A stretch of DNA of 64,000 nt. Origin: Alphaproteobacteria bacterium. GTDB taxonomy: Bacteria > Pseudomonadota > Alphaproteobacteria > Micavibrionales > UBA2020. Where the stretch lies: the NCBI GenBank assembly GCA_016794125.1, contig JAEUKT010000002.1, positions 560,848 through 624,847 on the forward strand. The letters run 5' to 3'. This document shows, in pieces, positions 54,941 to 63,764 of the stretch. The notes under the pieces are model-generated. The model was not told the origin of the DNA, did no database searches, and saw only the letters and a list, made by a program, of their open reading frames with translations. How positions within the stretch are numbered: the first letter of the stretch is position 1; each line of letters begins with the position of its first letter. The translations under genes were made by a program, and so were the position numbers.

Positions 54941-55176
54941 TCCAGGTCCTTCAGCGCGTCTTCATGCGCGGCCGTATCCGGCTTCTTTTTCGGGCTGCGC
55001 GGCGGGTTGAGCGTTTTCTTCAGCAGGTCAGGCAGCCGCTTGCGCAGCAGCGCGAGCGCCGCCGTCACCTGCGACGCGCTCATCTTGTTTTGGCCAAGGA
55101 TATGTTCTTCCAGCGCGCGGATGATCGCCAGCGCGGCAATCTGCTCGCGCAGCGGTTTGCTGTGCTTCTTTTTCAT
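54937..55176 (-). CDS. Small terminase-like protein
   Basis: 79 residues from the ATG at 55176; an in-frame GTG at 55230 is an alternative. It contains ALEEHILGQNKMSASQVTAALALLRKRLPDLLKKTL, a pattern (S-x-x-Q-V-x-A-A-L-x-L-L-x-K-x-L-P-D-L) frequent in small terminase or DNA-binding partners. The tail is Lys/Pro-rich. The 4-bp overlap with the large subunit gene supports the role. Confidence 0.65.
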   Translation of the reverse strand: MKKKHSKPLREQIAALAIIRALEEHILGQNKMSASQVTAALALLRKRLPDLLKKTLNPPRSPKKKPDTAAHEDALKDLE

Positions 55177-55449
55177 TTTGATTTTCTTGGGGTTGTTTTT
55201 GATTCCGGTGGGGGATGTTCCCCCGCTCACACTTCTTGAGCCTGATTAAATCCTCTCAACTTTGACCTCAGGATTCAAGGTAATTTATTGTTACAACGCG
55301 TTTGTGACATGGTTTTTGCCAGCAAGATTCGCGGGTTGAATCAAAAAACTTTTTTTCAAAACGACGCGCCGTGTAACGCGAATGTTACGTTTGCGACAGC
55401 AAAAAGCGCCGCCAAAAGCGGCGCTTTTCGTGTAAATGCGCGAATCAGC
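55177..55449. other. Leader region of the virion module
   Basis: About 270 bp containing a terminator (55402-55428) and AT-rich sequence expected to hold the virion promoter. No promoter close to consensus is seen, which would fit control by a dedicated activator. No att-like repeat or tRNA is found. Confidence 0.4.
55402..55428 (-). terminator. Terminator of the exported Ala/Pro-rich gene
   Basis: AAAAGCGCCGC and GCGGCGCTTTT form an 11-bp stem with a 5-base loop. It lies 22 bp after the stop of the 55450 gene and separates it from the virion module. Confidence 0.88.
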
Positions 55450-56094
55450 CTATTGCGCGGGCGCGGCGGTCGTCGCGGCGGGCGCATCGGGCACCGCCGC
55501 CGTCATTCCTTCCGGCACGGCGGGCGCGGCTGCTGCGGGTGCTGCCGCAGGTGCCGCCGCCGGTGCTGCGGCGGGGGCGGCTGCCGGTGCGGCTGTTGCA
55601 GGAGCTGCCGCAGGGGCCGCTTTTTTGTTGAACGCGTCGTTACGCGCCTTCGCGCCCGATTTCAGGCGTTCGTATTTCAGCATCCGGTCCTTGCAGGCCT
55701 GATACGAATTATTATCGGCCATGAAGGCGGCACATTCGTCGGCGGGCGCTTCGGCTGCCGGTTCGGCGACGGGCAAAGCGGGGGGCTGCGTCGCGTCCTT
55801 GAAAACGGGCGGCGTTACCTGCGGCGTTGTTGCGGCGGCGGGCGTTGTCGCCGCAACCGGCGCGGCGGGTGTTGCGGGCGCTGCCGCAGTCGTGGCAGCT
55901 GCTGCGGGTGCTGCCGTGGTTGTGGCGGCGGCGGTTGTCGCGGCCTTCGGCGTTTCGTAATTCGACGGGTTGGGTTTGCTGGTGGCACCCTGATAGGTGG
56001 TGTAATTGCGTCCCGATTCAGCGGCCAGCGCCGTGCCGGAGGTGACGGGCAAAGAAAGAATCGTCAGAAGTCCAAGAAGCTGCAAGGTTTTCAT
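55450..56094 (-). CDS. Exported Ala/Pro-rich low-complexity protein
   Basis: 214 residues from the ATG at 56094 (GGGGA 7 bases upstream). The signal peptide MKTLQLLGLLTILSLPVTSGTALAAE is followed by an Ala/Thr/Pro linker. A short ordered part has two cysteines, DECAAFMADNNSYQACKDRM (Cys 121 and 134), and a long AAPAAAPAAAP-type tail follows. It may span the periplasm or cell wall. It shares the YQxC motif with the upstream gene product. Function unknown. Confidence 0.8.
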   Translation of the reverse strand: MKTLQLLGLLTILSLPVTSGTALAAESGRNYTTYQGATSKPNPSNYETPKAATTAAATTTAAPAAAATTAAAPATPAAPVAATTPAAATTPQVTPPVFKDATQPPALPVAEPAAEAPADECAAFMADNNSYQACKDRMLKYERLKSGAKARNDAFNKKAAPAAAPATAAPAAAPAAAPAAAPAAAPAAAAPAVPEGMTAAVPDAPAATTAAPAQ

Positions 56095-56204
56095 GTCATT
56101 CCCCAAAATTCAAGAAACGGCACGCCCGGCCCGGCTGCCTCCATTGATAATAGTATTATATCAACCAAATATAAGGAGATTATTAAGGGGACGCGCAAAA
56201 AGGC

Positions 56205-56771
56205 TCAGCGGTTATAGTTTGCCTTTGATTTATCAGCCTTAATTTCGGGGTCCCAGCTAAAGAAAGACTTTTTCTTTTTGGTCTTTTTCGGTGCGGGTGC
56301 GTCTTCGGGCTCGTAGGCCAGTTCTTCGTCCTCCGCCGCTTCGTCCTGTTTGCCGCCGGCGGTGCGGCCGTCTTGCACGCGCACGAAATTGCGGGCGTTC
56401 TCCGCTTCCGGTTCTTCCTGCAGCTTCTTTTTGGCTTTCTTTTTCTTGGTCGCCTTTGCAGCCAGCATCGCATGGCAGGTCTGGTACGGCTTGTTATAGC
56501 TCGATTTCACGATCGCCGCTTCTTCCGGCTCCAGCTGGTCGAGGCATTTTTGCAGCGATGTCACCACGCGCGTCTGCGGCGCGGGCGCCAGTTCGTCCGA
56601 TGCCGCGGGCTGGTCTTCGGTGGGGGCGGGCGCCTGTCCCTGCCATTCGCCCTCGACCGGCGCTTTCTGCCCCGCGCTGTAATACTGCACTTGCGCCGCA
56701 GCGGTTCCCGCGATCAGACAAGCAGGTGCGGCGATCAGCAGGGCGATGGCGGCGGTCAGGAGAATTTTCAA
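56205..56771 (-). CDS. Exported protein with Cys pair and Lys-rich tail
   Basis: 188 residues. The signal peptide is MKILLTAAIALLIAAPACLIAGTAAA. A central part LQKCLDQLEPEEAAIVKSSYNKPYQTCHAM (Cys 76 and 99) resembles the Cys-containing part of the next gene's product. Lys-rich and acidic stretches follow (TKKKKAKKKLQEE and KKTKKKKSFF). Its ATG overlaps the stop of the large ankyrin gene, so it is co-translated with a cytoplasmic ankyrin protein. Confidence 0.8.
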   Translation of the reverse strand: MKILLTAAIALLIAAPACLIAGTAAAQVQYYSAGQKAPVEGEWQGQAPAPTEDQPAASDELAPAPQTRVVTSLQKCLDQLEPEEAAIVKSSYNKPYQTCHAMLAAKATKKKKAKKKLQEEPEAENARNFVRVQDGRTAGGKQDEAAEDEELAYEPEDAPAPKKTKKKKSFFSWDPEIKADKSKANYNR

Positions 56772-59128
56772 GGTGTCGGCGCTTTCGGTTTTTTGTTCTG
56801 GGCATCATCCGCGGCTGCCGGATTGTTTTCGTTCGCGGCGGCGGCGGTTTTCGCATCCGCTGCCTGTGCGTCGGCGGCGGCCTTTTGCGCGGCTGCCATC
56901 ATCAGGGTTTGGATGAATTCGCTGCGGCGGAATTCGACCGCGATATCCAGCGGCGTCTGTCCCTTTTCGTTCTGGATCGACATATCCGCGCCATGCGCCA
57001 GCAGGGTTTGCAGCGCACCGATTTTTCCGGTGCGCGCGGCGATATGCAGCGGGGTTTCGCCGCCAGTCGCAGCCGCGTTCACATCCGCGCCCGCTTCCGC
57101 CAGCATGCGGGTGAATCCGGCGTTGTCGCGGGTTGCCGCGTAATGCAGCGGCGTCCAGCCGGCGGCGTCCCTGGCGGCATCCAGCGAATGGTTGCCGTCC
57201 TTCATCGCCTTCACCAGTCGCTCGGCGATTGGTTCGCTGTCGGCCATGATGGCGGCATGCACGGGGTATTGGCCGTTCTTGCCCGCGATATTCACATCCG
57301 CGCCGAAATCCAGCAGTTTTTCGATCACGGGCGCCTGCGTATGGCGCGCGGCCGCATGCAGCAGCGTGTCGCCGTCTTTTGCGGTCAGGTTCCAGTTGGC
57401 CTTGTCGCCCAGCGCTTCCTTCACGTCGTCCAGCCATTCGGCCATGTAATTGGTTTCGATGGCCTGATGCAGCGGCGTTGCGCCGTTGAAATCGTGCAGA
57501 TCGACGCGCGCGCCGCGCTTGATCAGTTCCACGCCGAAATCCGAATGGTATTTGCGGAAGGCGTGGTGCATGGCGGAACGGCCGCGGCTGTCCTGTTCGT
57601 CGATTTTCGCGTCCATGCCGGGAATCGCCAGCAGCGATTCCAGCATTTTTTCGTCGCCGCCGCGCGCCGCAAACATCAGCGCGGTGCGGCCCCAGTTGTC
57701 TTTCTTGAAAACATTCGCGCCCTGTTCCTGCAAAAACTGCGCGGCCAGATGCTTGCCCGATTCCGCCGCCATCATGAACGGGGTCATCGCGTCGGCCCCG
57801 CGCGTCGGCTGGTCGATATTGGCGTTATGCGCCACCAGCAGCTTCATGATATTGACGTTGCCGTTGCGCGCCGCCACATGCAGCGGCGATTGCTGCACGG
57901 TGGGCAGCGGTGACAGGTTCACATCTGCGCCGTGGCTGACCAGCTGCCCGATGATATCGGCATGGTCGTTGTACGAAAAACTGTAATGCTCGATGATGGT
58001 GTCCAGCGGGCGGCGGCCGTAATCGTTCGCCAGGTTGGGGTCGGCGCCCAGTTCCAGCAAATGGCGGATTTTATCCTTGCTTTGATGCTCGGCCGCCTTG
58101 TTCAGCGCGGTCTGGCCCGATCCGTCCTTCGCGTTCAGGTCGAAACCGCCGTTATACAGCAGCAGCAGCATCTCGGCGTAATTTTTCTCGTTGATCCAAT
58201 GCACCATCGACGATTTGTTATAGGTGCTTTCCGGGCCTTTCTTGCAATCCGCGCCCAGCGTCATCAGCAGCTTCGCCGCCTCCAGATGGCCGCTTTCGAC
58301 GGCGATGAACAGGCTGTTGCGGTTTTCGTTGTCTGTCTGGTTCACATTGCCGCCGACCGCGACGATTTTTTCGATGATCGCGGGCTGGTTGGCGGCAACC
58401 GCCGACATCAGCGGCGTGAAGCCCTTGTTATAGGTGCGGTGGTCGTTAATGCCGCGGCGTACCTCCGGCAGCGTCAGCAGCGCGTCGGCCGCAGCCACAT
58501 TGCCCTGCGCCGCCGCCAGGTGCAGCGGCGTTTCGATCTGGCTGTTGCGGATATTGGCGTCCGCCTTCAGGTCGATCAGTTTTTGCAGCGCTTCGGCGTG
58601 TTTCGCCGCAACCGCCACATGCAGCGGCGTTGCGCCGCTTGAATCCTGCTGGTTCAGCGACAGGCCGGCGGTGTGCAGGTATTCGATCAGGTCGGGGCGG
58701 TTTCTTTCCGCCGCCAGATGCATCGCGGTGCGGCGGCTTTCGACCGCGGGCGATGCGGGGTCTGCGCCCAGCACGCGCAGCTGCGCGATGAATTCGACGG
58801 GGCATTCTTTTTCGATCGCCCAGTCGAGCGCGTTTCTTTTCTTGTCGTCGCGCGCCTCGAACGACGCGCCCTTATCGACCAGCACGCGCACCATGTCGAT
58901 ATTACGCGCGGTGATGGCGGTGAACAGCGGCGTCTGGCCTTCCTTGTCCGGCTGGTTCGGGTTCGCGCCGACGCGCGACAGTTTTTCCACCGCCGCGCGG
59001 TCGTTTTTTTCGACTGCCAGATGCAGCGCGGTTGTGCCCTTGGCATCCAGCGGGGCGTTCACGCCCGATCCGTCTTTACGCGATTTTCCGTTGAAGTCCG
59101 AATTGAATCCACGCATGGGGGGCATCAT
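56768..59128 (-). CDS. Large ankyrin-repeat protein
   Basis: 786 residues, almost entirely ankyrin repeats (about 20), for example TALHLAVEKNDRAAVEKLSRVGANPNQPD, TPLHVAVAAKHAEALQKLIDLKADANIRN and TPLHIAARTGKIGALQTLLAHGADMSIQN. It ends in an Ala/Asn/Lys/Pro tail (NKKPKAPTP). There is no signal peptide. It is coupled both upstream (87-residue frame) and downstream (exported protein). The repeats probably form a long protein-binding solenoid. Confidence 0.95.
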   Translation of the reverse strand: MMPPMRGFNSDFNGKSRKDGSGVNAPLDAKGTTALHLAVEKNDRAAVEKLSRVGANPNQPDKEGQTPLFTAITARNIDMVRVLVDKGASFEARDDKKRNALDWAIEKECPVEFIAQLRVLGADPASPAVESRRTAMHLAAERNRPDLIEYLHTAGLSLNQQDSSGATPLHVAVAAKHAEALQKLIDLKADANIRNSQIETPLHLAAAQGNVAAADALLTLPEVRRGINDHRTYNKGFTPLMSAVAANQPAIIEKIVAVGGNVNQTDNENRNSLFIAVESGHLEAAKLLMTLGADCKKGPESTYNKSSMVHWINEKNYAEMLLLLYNGGFDLNAKDGSGQTALNKAAEHQSKDKIRHLLELGADPNLANDYGRRPLDTIIEHYSFSYNDHADIIGQLVSHGADVNLSPLPTVQQSPLHVAARNGNVNIMKLLVAHNANIDQPTRGADAMTPFMMAAESGKHLAAQFLQEQGANVFKKDNWGRTALMFAARGGDEKMLESLLAIPGMDAKIDEQDSRGRSAMHHAFRKYHSDFGVELIKRGARVDLHDFNGATPLHQAIETNYMAEWLDDVKEALGDKANWNLTAKDGDTLLHAAARHTQAPVIEKLLDFGADVNIAGKNGQYPVHAAIMADSEPIAERLVKAMKDGNHSLDAARDAAGWTPLHYAATRDNAGFTRMLAEAGADVNAAATGGETPLHIAARTGKIGALQTLLAHGADMSIQNEKGQTPLDIAVEFRRSEFIQTLMMAAAQKAAADAQAADAKTAAAANENNPAAADDAQNKKPKAPTP

Positions 59129-59316
59129 TTGACCTCGCTGTCAGGGGCGGGAGGAAGGAAAGGAACGGAATCTTTGGAGAGCGGTTTCGCAGGCGGCGTG
59201 AGCGTCTCGAGCAGCCCCGGCATCACCCGCACCAGTTGCCGCAGCGCGCGGCCCTGTTTTTCAACAAGGCTCATGCGCGGAAAGGCATCGGTCAGCGATT
59301 TGGGTGCCTTGGTCAA
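59125..59316 (-). CDS. Small protein coupled to the large ankyrin gene
   Basis: 63 residues from the TTG at 59316 (AGGA 9 bases upstream); the ATG at 59274 gives 49. The sequence MSLVEKQGRALRQLVRVMPGLLETLTPPAKPL is a basic amphipathic helix plus a Pro-rich end. The stop overlaps the ankyrin start (ATGA), supporting a real gene. The family is not recognised. Confidence 0.55.
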   Translation of the reverse strand: MTKAPKSLTDAFPRMSLVEKQGRALRQLVRVMPGLLETLTPPAKPLSKDSVPFLPPAPDSEVK

Positions 59317-59551
59317 AGGGCGTCCGTCCTGTTTATTCCGCAGATTTTCGATGTATAGATTCTTGACAGAATAGGGGCAGGGGGTCAATTCCCTACCTTA
59401 TAAATTGCGCGCTGTTCACATAAGGATAAGCAATTGTTTCTCTTGATGGATTTTGCTGCGGCGCGAGAGGGGGCGCGCAGGCGCGTTTCGCACGGAATAT
59501 TTTTTCATATTGCGATTAGTCGTCAGGCCGCCCGCATCTCGCGCATGGCTT

Positions 59552-61366
59552 CTACATCCCGCCGTAATACCCGCCATAGCCGTTGTAGCGTTTCGGCACG
59601 GGGTTCAGGCCTTTTTTCTGGAGGTGCTGCTTGATCGCGTCGGCCGACTGGCGGCGGTCGAGGCCGCTGGCCATGTCATAGGGCGTGTATTTCTGGTTGT
59701 CCTCCGCCAGCGGGTCTGCGCCGCCGGCCAGCAGCGCGCGCACCATCGATGACGAATTGTAGCTGTTCAGCACGGCCAGATGCAGCGGCGTGCGGCCCTG
59801 CTGGTCCTTGGCCTTCAGGTTCGCGCCGGCCTTCACCAGTTTTGCGACTTCGGCATCAAGGCCGCTCTGGCAGGCGACATGCAGCGCGGTCTGCTGGCTC
59901 CAGCGTTCCTTCACTTCGGTATCCACGCCTTTTTCGATCAGCTTGTCGATGATCTCCAGCTTGCGGCGGCTCAGCGCCAGGTGCAGCGGCGAATTGCCCT
60001 GGTCGTCGACCGCGTTCACGTTCACGCCGCGGTCCAGCAGTTCCTTGGCCAGCGCGATATTGTGGTCCATGATCGCCGAAATCAGCGGCGTGCGTTTCCA
60101 GCTGTCGCGGCCGTCGGTTTCCGCGCCGCCGTCGATCAGTTTTTTCACGGTGTCGATTTTCAGCGCGGTGGATACATGCTGCAGCACGTTGCGGCCCTGC
60201 TTGTCGCGCGCGGTGCAATCGGCGCCCGCGCCCAGCAGCGTGCCGACCGCGTCGTCATTCGCCTTGAACGCCGCCGCCATCAGCGGCGTGACACCGTCGG
60301 AATCCGCCTTCGACGGGTCGGCGCCCGATTCCAGCAGCAGCGTCATCATGCGCTTGCTGCCCGACCGCAGCGACAGGATCAGCGGGGTGGTGCGTTGTTG
60401 TGAATCGCATTTCGCGACATCCGCGCCGGATTCGATCAGGATTTTTGCAAGCTTCAGGCTGTCCGCCTCCGCCGCGTCATGCAGCGGGGTTGCGCCCAGC
60501 TTGTCGGGCAGGTTCACATTCGCGCCCTTGTCGATCATTTTCACGGCCAGTTTTTCGTGGCGGCGCAGCACGGCGATATGCAGGGGCGAGCGTCCGTTGA
60601 TGTTCACGGCGTTCACCAATCCGCTGCCTTCGGTTTTCAGCAGGTAATCGGCAACGGCGGTCGAATCGGTGCGGTTCGCGGCCAGATGCAATGCCGTGTC
60701 GCCTTCGTTGTTCGACGAAAAAATCGCGACGCGTTCGAACAGCAAGGCCTGCACGGATTCGACGGTGTTTTTCTCCGCCGCGCGGTGCAGCGGCTGGAAA
60801 CCCTTGTTGTCGGGTCGGTTCGGGTTCGAGGTATATTCCAAAAACGCGCGGATGGTGGGCACGGTCGCATTGCCTGCCGCGACATGCAGCGGCAATTGCC
60901 CGTCCGCGTCGGTGATATCGGCGTCGCAGCCCGCTTCCAGCAAAAACGGGATCATTTTATGCGTCGCGTCGCTTTTCAGCGCCTCGAACAGCGGGGTTTT
61001 CTTTTCCTTGTCGCGCGGGTTCAGCTGGCAGCCGAACTCCATCAGCATGACGGCGATTTCCTCGTTGCCGACGGAAACGGCGTGGTGCAGCGGGCTGCGG
61101 CCGTCCTTCGTCGCCTTGTTGGGCGACGCGCCGGCATCCAGCAGGTTTGCGACCTTGTTCACGTCCTGCGCCAGAATCGCTTCGATCAGCACGGTTTGAT
61201 TGGTGGCGGGGTCGACGATCCGGTCCGGCTCGCGGATATATTTGAAACCTTCGCGGAGCGGTTTCGGGGTTTTGTCGGCGGAGCGCGGTGTCGCTTTCAC
61301 ATCATCGTCATTGGCGGGGTTTTTCCCACGGACTTTTTTGTGCTGCGGTTTCTTGCGCTGCGCCAT
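59552..61366 (-). CDS. Ankyrin-repeat protein
   Basis: 604 residues. A Lys-rich start (MAQRKKPQHKKVRGKNP) precedes about 15 ankyrin repeats such as SPLHHAVSVGNEEIAVMLMEFGCQLNPRD, TPLHDAAEADSLKLAKILIESGADVAKCD and TPLHLAVLNSYNSSSMVRALLAGGADPLAED. The C-terminus is Gly/Tyr-rich (NGYGGYYGGM). There is no signal peptide. It follows the 348-residue ankyrin gene by 3 bp. Confidence 0.95.
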   Translation of the reverse strand: MAQRKKPQHKKVRGKNPANDDDVKATPRSADKTPKPLREGFKYIREPDRIVDPATNQTVLIEAILAQDVNKVANLLDAGASPNKATKDGRSPLHHAVSVGNEEIAVMLMEFGCQLNPRDKEKKTPLFEALKSDATHKMIPFLLEAGCDADITDADGQLPLHVAAGNATVPTIRAFLEYTSNPNRPDNKGFQPLHRAAEKNTVESVQALLFERVAIFSSNNEGDTALHLAANRTDSTAVADYLLKTEGSGLVNAVNINGRSPLHIAVLRRHEKLAVKMIDKGANVNLPDKLGATPLHDAAEADSLKLAKILIESGADVAKCDSQQRTTPLILSLRSGSKRMMTLLLESGADPSKADSDGVTPLMAAAFKANDDAVGTLLGAGADCTARDKQGRNVLQHVSTALKIDTVKKLIDGGAETDGRDSWKRTPLISAIMDHNIALAKELLDRGVNVNAVDDQGNSPLHLALSRRKLEIIDKLIEKGVDTEVKERWSQQTALHVACQSGLDAEVAKLVKAGANLKAKDQQGRTPLHLAVLNSYNSSSMVRALLAGGADPLAEDNQKYTPYDMASGLDRRQSADAIKQHLQKKGLNPVPKRYNGYGGYYGGM

Positions 61367-61369
61367 GCG

Positions 61370-62416
61370 TTATCCCCCGGGCCTGAATTTCTTGTACGAA
61401 TTCTCGAACTGTTTTTGCAGCTGCAGCTTTTCCGCTTCTTCCAGCGACCAGCGCAGCGAATAATTGGTGGAACCGGCGGCGTGGATGCTGGCCGTGCGGT
61501 TGAAACTGTCGGTCAGCAGCAAATCCGCGCCGGCCTTCACCAGCGCCTGCACCGCTTCCGCGTTTCCGCGCGCTGCCGCCAGCATGATGGCGGTTTCCTG
61601 TTTTGAATTGCGCGCGTTGATATCCGGGCGCGTCGCCAGAATTTCGTTCATCTGGCGCGTGGCACCCCACCAGGCGGCCAGCATCAGCGGGGTTTCGCCC
61701 GCGTTATTGGCAACGCGGGTATCTGCGCCCATCTGCAGCAGGCGGCTGACCGACCACCGCTTGTCGCGCGACGCGGCATACAGTAGCGGCGTGTTGCCGG
61801 TCGCGGGATCCCGTTCCTCCAGCGATACGCCCGCGCGCACCAGTTTATTGATGGCAGGGGTGGAATCGTTGTCGATTGCCAGCATCATCGGCGTGTCGCC
61901 CGAAGGCCCGCCGGGCGCGCAGGCAAACGCGCCCGCGTCCAGCAGCGTATCGATGATATTGTGGTGCGATTTTTTCAGCGCGACATGCAGCGCCGTCCAT
62001 TTGTCGTCGTAACCGGTCGGTTCGATGCCGGGCGTGTTGATAAAGGCCGCGCCGCCCCTGGCCAATATAATGTCCAGCTTTTCGGCATTGCCGGTATGCG
62101 CCGCGATATAGGTCGCGTTGAACACCAGCGGCGTATTCGAATACGACATCTTGCCGGTTGCGAAATTGATGTCGGCGCCAAGGTCCAGCAGGTCGCGCAT
62201 CTGGCCGGCGTCGCCCTTTAAAATCGCAAGGCCCAGCGGCGGCATGTTTTGCTTGTTCAGCGCGTTGATATCCGCGCCCAGCTTGATCGCCTCGCGCAGT
62301 TTTTCAACGGGCGCGCGCAGCAGCACCAGTTCGTGCAAATAGGTATTGCCGTCCTGGTCGCGCGGGGCGTTGATGTTGCGCGGATGGGGCGCTATGGGGA
62401 AATTCCCCTCGGGCAC
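61370..62416 (-). CDS. Ankyrin-repeat protein
   Basis: 348 residues from a GTG at 62416 with AAGGAAA about 7 bases upstream. About eight repeats: NTYLHELVLLRAPVEKLREAIKLGADINALN, TALHVALKKSHHNIIDTLLDAGAFACAPG, TPLLYAASRDKRWSVSRLLQMGADTRVAN and TAIMLAAARGNAEAVQALVKAGADLLLTD. There is no signal peptide. It is part of the co-directional right ankyrin array. Confidence 0.94.
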   Translation of the reverse strand: MPEGNFPIAPHPRNINAPRDQDGNTYLHELVLLRAPVEKLREAIKLGADINALNKQNMPPLGLAILKGDAGQMRDLLDLGADINFATGKMSYSNTPLVFNATYIAAHTGNAEKLDIILARGGAAFINTPGIEPTGYDDKWTALHVALKKSHHNIIDTLLDAGAFACAPGGPSGDTPMMLAIDNDSTPAINKLVRAGVSLEERDPATGNTPLLYAASRDKRWSVSRLLQMGADTRVANNAGETPLMLAAWWGATRQMNEILATRPDINARNSKQETAIMLAAARGNAEAVQALVKAGADLLLTDSFNRTASIHAAGSTNYSLRWSLEEAEKLQLQKQFENSYKKFRPGG

Positions 62417-62459
62417 GGCGTTTTCCTTAAAAAGCTGTCGGGTTTTTCAACAGTGGGAA

Positions 62460-63764
62460 TTATCGCCTGTTTTTCCACCCGCGGGAAGAGGGTTTCTGGA
62501 ACCGTTTGCCGCGCGATCCGAAAACGGAAGAAGACTGTTCCTGCTTTTTTTCCGCTTCCAGTCTTTCTTGCTCTGCAGCATGGCGCTTTGCGTACAGGGC
62601 GTGGCCGTATTTCTTGATCTCGATCTGCTTCTCGCGCTCGGCGATCACATGGTTCACGCGCTGCTGGAATTCGGCGGGGGCAAGGTCGCGTGGGCTTTTG
62701 CCGTTCTTGTCGCGCACAAAGGGATCGGCGCCGGCATCCAGCAGCGCGATCACGGTTTCCAGCTTGTTTTTGTGCGCCGCGATATGCAGCGGGGTCTGTT
62801 TCAGCTTGTTCCGGGGGTCAAGTTCCGCGCCCGCCTTGATCAGCATACGCGTGATTTCCGCGGAATGGGTTTCGGCCGCGACATGCAGCAGCGATTCGCC
62901 GGTATGCGTCACCTGTTTCACATTCGCGCCCATGTCGAGCAGCAGCTTCACGGCCTCGGTATATCCCGACTGCACGGCGGGAAACAGCGGCGTTTCGCCC
63001 CAGAAATTTTCCAGCTTGTCGACATCCGCGCCGCGTTCCAGCAGCAGGCGGATAAAGGGCATGGTTTTCTCGCGGGAATCACGATGGCCCAGCAGGTACA
63101 TCAGCGGCGTTTCGCCATGGCCGTCGCGCTCGTTCACATCCACGCCGTAATCCAGCAGCTTGATGACGAGCGCACGATTGCTGGTTTCAAGGGCGATGCG
63201 CAGCGCGCTTTGTTCCTTGCGGTCGGTGTTGAAAATCTCGTGAACAGCGGCGGCGTCCCTATGCGCCAGCAATTCGTCCATGATTTCCAGGTCCGCGCGC
63301 GCGGCGACGTGATAGGCGTTTTGCCCGTCATCCTTCGGCGGCATTTTTGCGGTCACATCCGCGCCGTAATAGATCAGCAGTTTCGCCATCGCCACGTTGT
63401 TGTCGCCGATCGCGATATGCAGCGCGGGCAGCCCGTCGTCGAAACGGCGGACGGAAGGGTTGGCATGCGCCTCCAAAAGCGCGGTTGCGGCCGCGATATC
63501 CTGTTTTTCGACCGCGCGGTAAAGCGCCGTGCCGTCATTCGCGTCGCGCAGATGCACATCCGCGCCCGCCGATACCAGCAGCGGAATGATATCGGCCCAG
63601 CCATGCTCGACCGCGTAATGCAAAATCGTGCGCTGTTCCGATGAATCACGGTCGTTGATGACCTTGGCGGTGTCCATGTATGTCGCGCTGGCGATGCGGT
63701 CCAGCAGCTCCTGCTTTTCGCCGGCGGCGGCAAGGCCCAGCAATGTCACGGGTGCGGCGCTCAC
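62460..63764 (-). CDS. Ankyrin-repeat protein
   Basis: 434 residues with about ten repeats, for example TILHYAVEHGWADIIPLLVSAGADVHLRD, TPLMYLLGHRDSREKTMPFIRLLLERGADVDKLE and TPLHIAAHKNKLETVIALLDAGADPFVRD. A charged helical tail (EREKQIEIKKYGHALYAKRHAAEQERLEAEKKQEQ) follows and ends in a basic segment. Its ATG overlaps the stop of the truncated ankyrin gene to the right. Confidence 0.95.
   Translation of the reverse strand: MSAAPVTLLGLAAAGEKQELLDRIASATYMDTAKVINDRDSSEQRTILHYAVEHGWADIIPLLVSAGADVHLRDANDGTALYRAVEKQDIAAATALLEAHANPSVRRFDDGLPALHIAIGDNNVAMAKLLIYYGADVTAKMPPKDDGQNAYHVAARADLEIMDELLAHRDAAAVHEIFNTDRKEQSALRIALETSNRALVIKLLDYGVDVNERDGHGETPLMYLLGHRDSREKTMPFIRLLLERGADVDKLENFWGETPLFPAVQSGYTEAVKLLLDMGANVKQVTHTGESLLHVAAETHSAEITRMLIKAGAELDPRNKLKQTPLHIAAHKNKLETVIALLDAGADPFVRDKNGKSPRDLAPAEFQQRVNHVIAEREKQIEIKKYGHALYAKRHAAEQERLEAEKKQEQSSSVFGSRGKRFQKPSSRGWKNRR

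Larger units (their letters stand above)
35727..55176 (-). mobile_element. GTA-like / prophage-remnant virion and lysis module
   Basis: A continuous minus-strand set of head, tail and lysis genes in near-canonical order: TerS-like, TerL, portal, protease, capsid, connectors, tail terminator, tail tube, chaperones, tape measure, tip, NlpC peptidase, J hub, fibre, endolysin, holin, spanins. The order up to the NlpC and hub genes parallels the Rhodobacter GTA cluster. No integrase, excisionase, repressor, replication gene or flanking att repeat is seen. At least three insertions of non-structural genes break the series. Boundaries are those of the recognised genes. Confidence 0.8.

Noticed and set aside
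55331..55342. A T-arm-like GCGGGTTGAATC as a tRNA fragment and attachment site
   Set aside because: It lacks the C of GTTCGAATC and a partner stem, and no acceptor or anticodon arms are nearby.
55490..55620. Tandem DNA repeat or CRISPR-like array
   Set aside because: The repetition is codon-level Ala/Pro low complexity inside the exported protein; no spaced identical repeats exist. No CRISPR array or cas gene was seen in the window.
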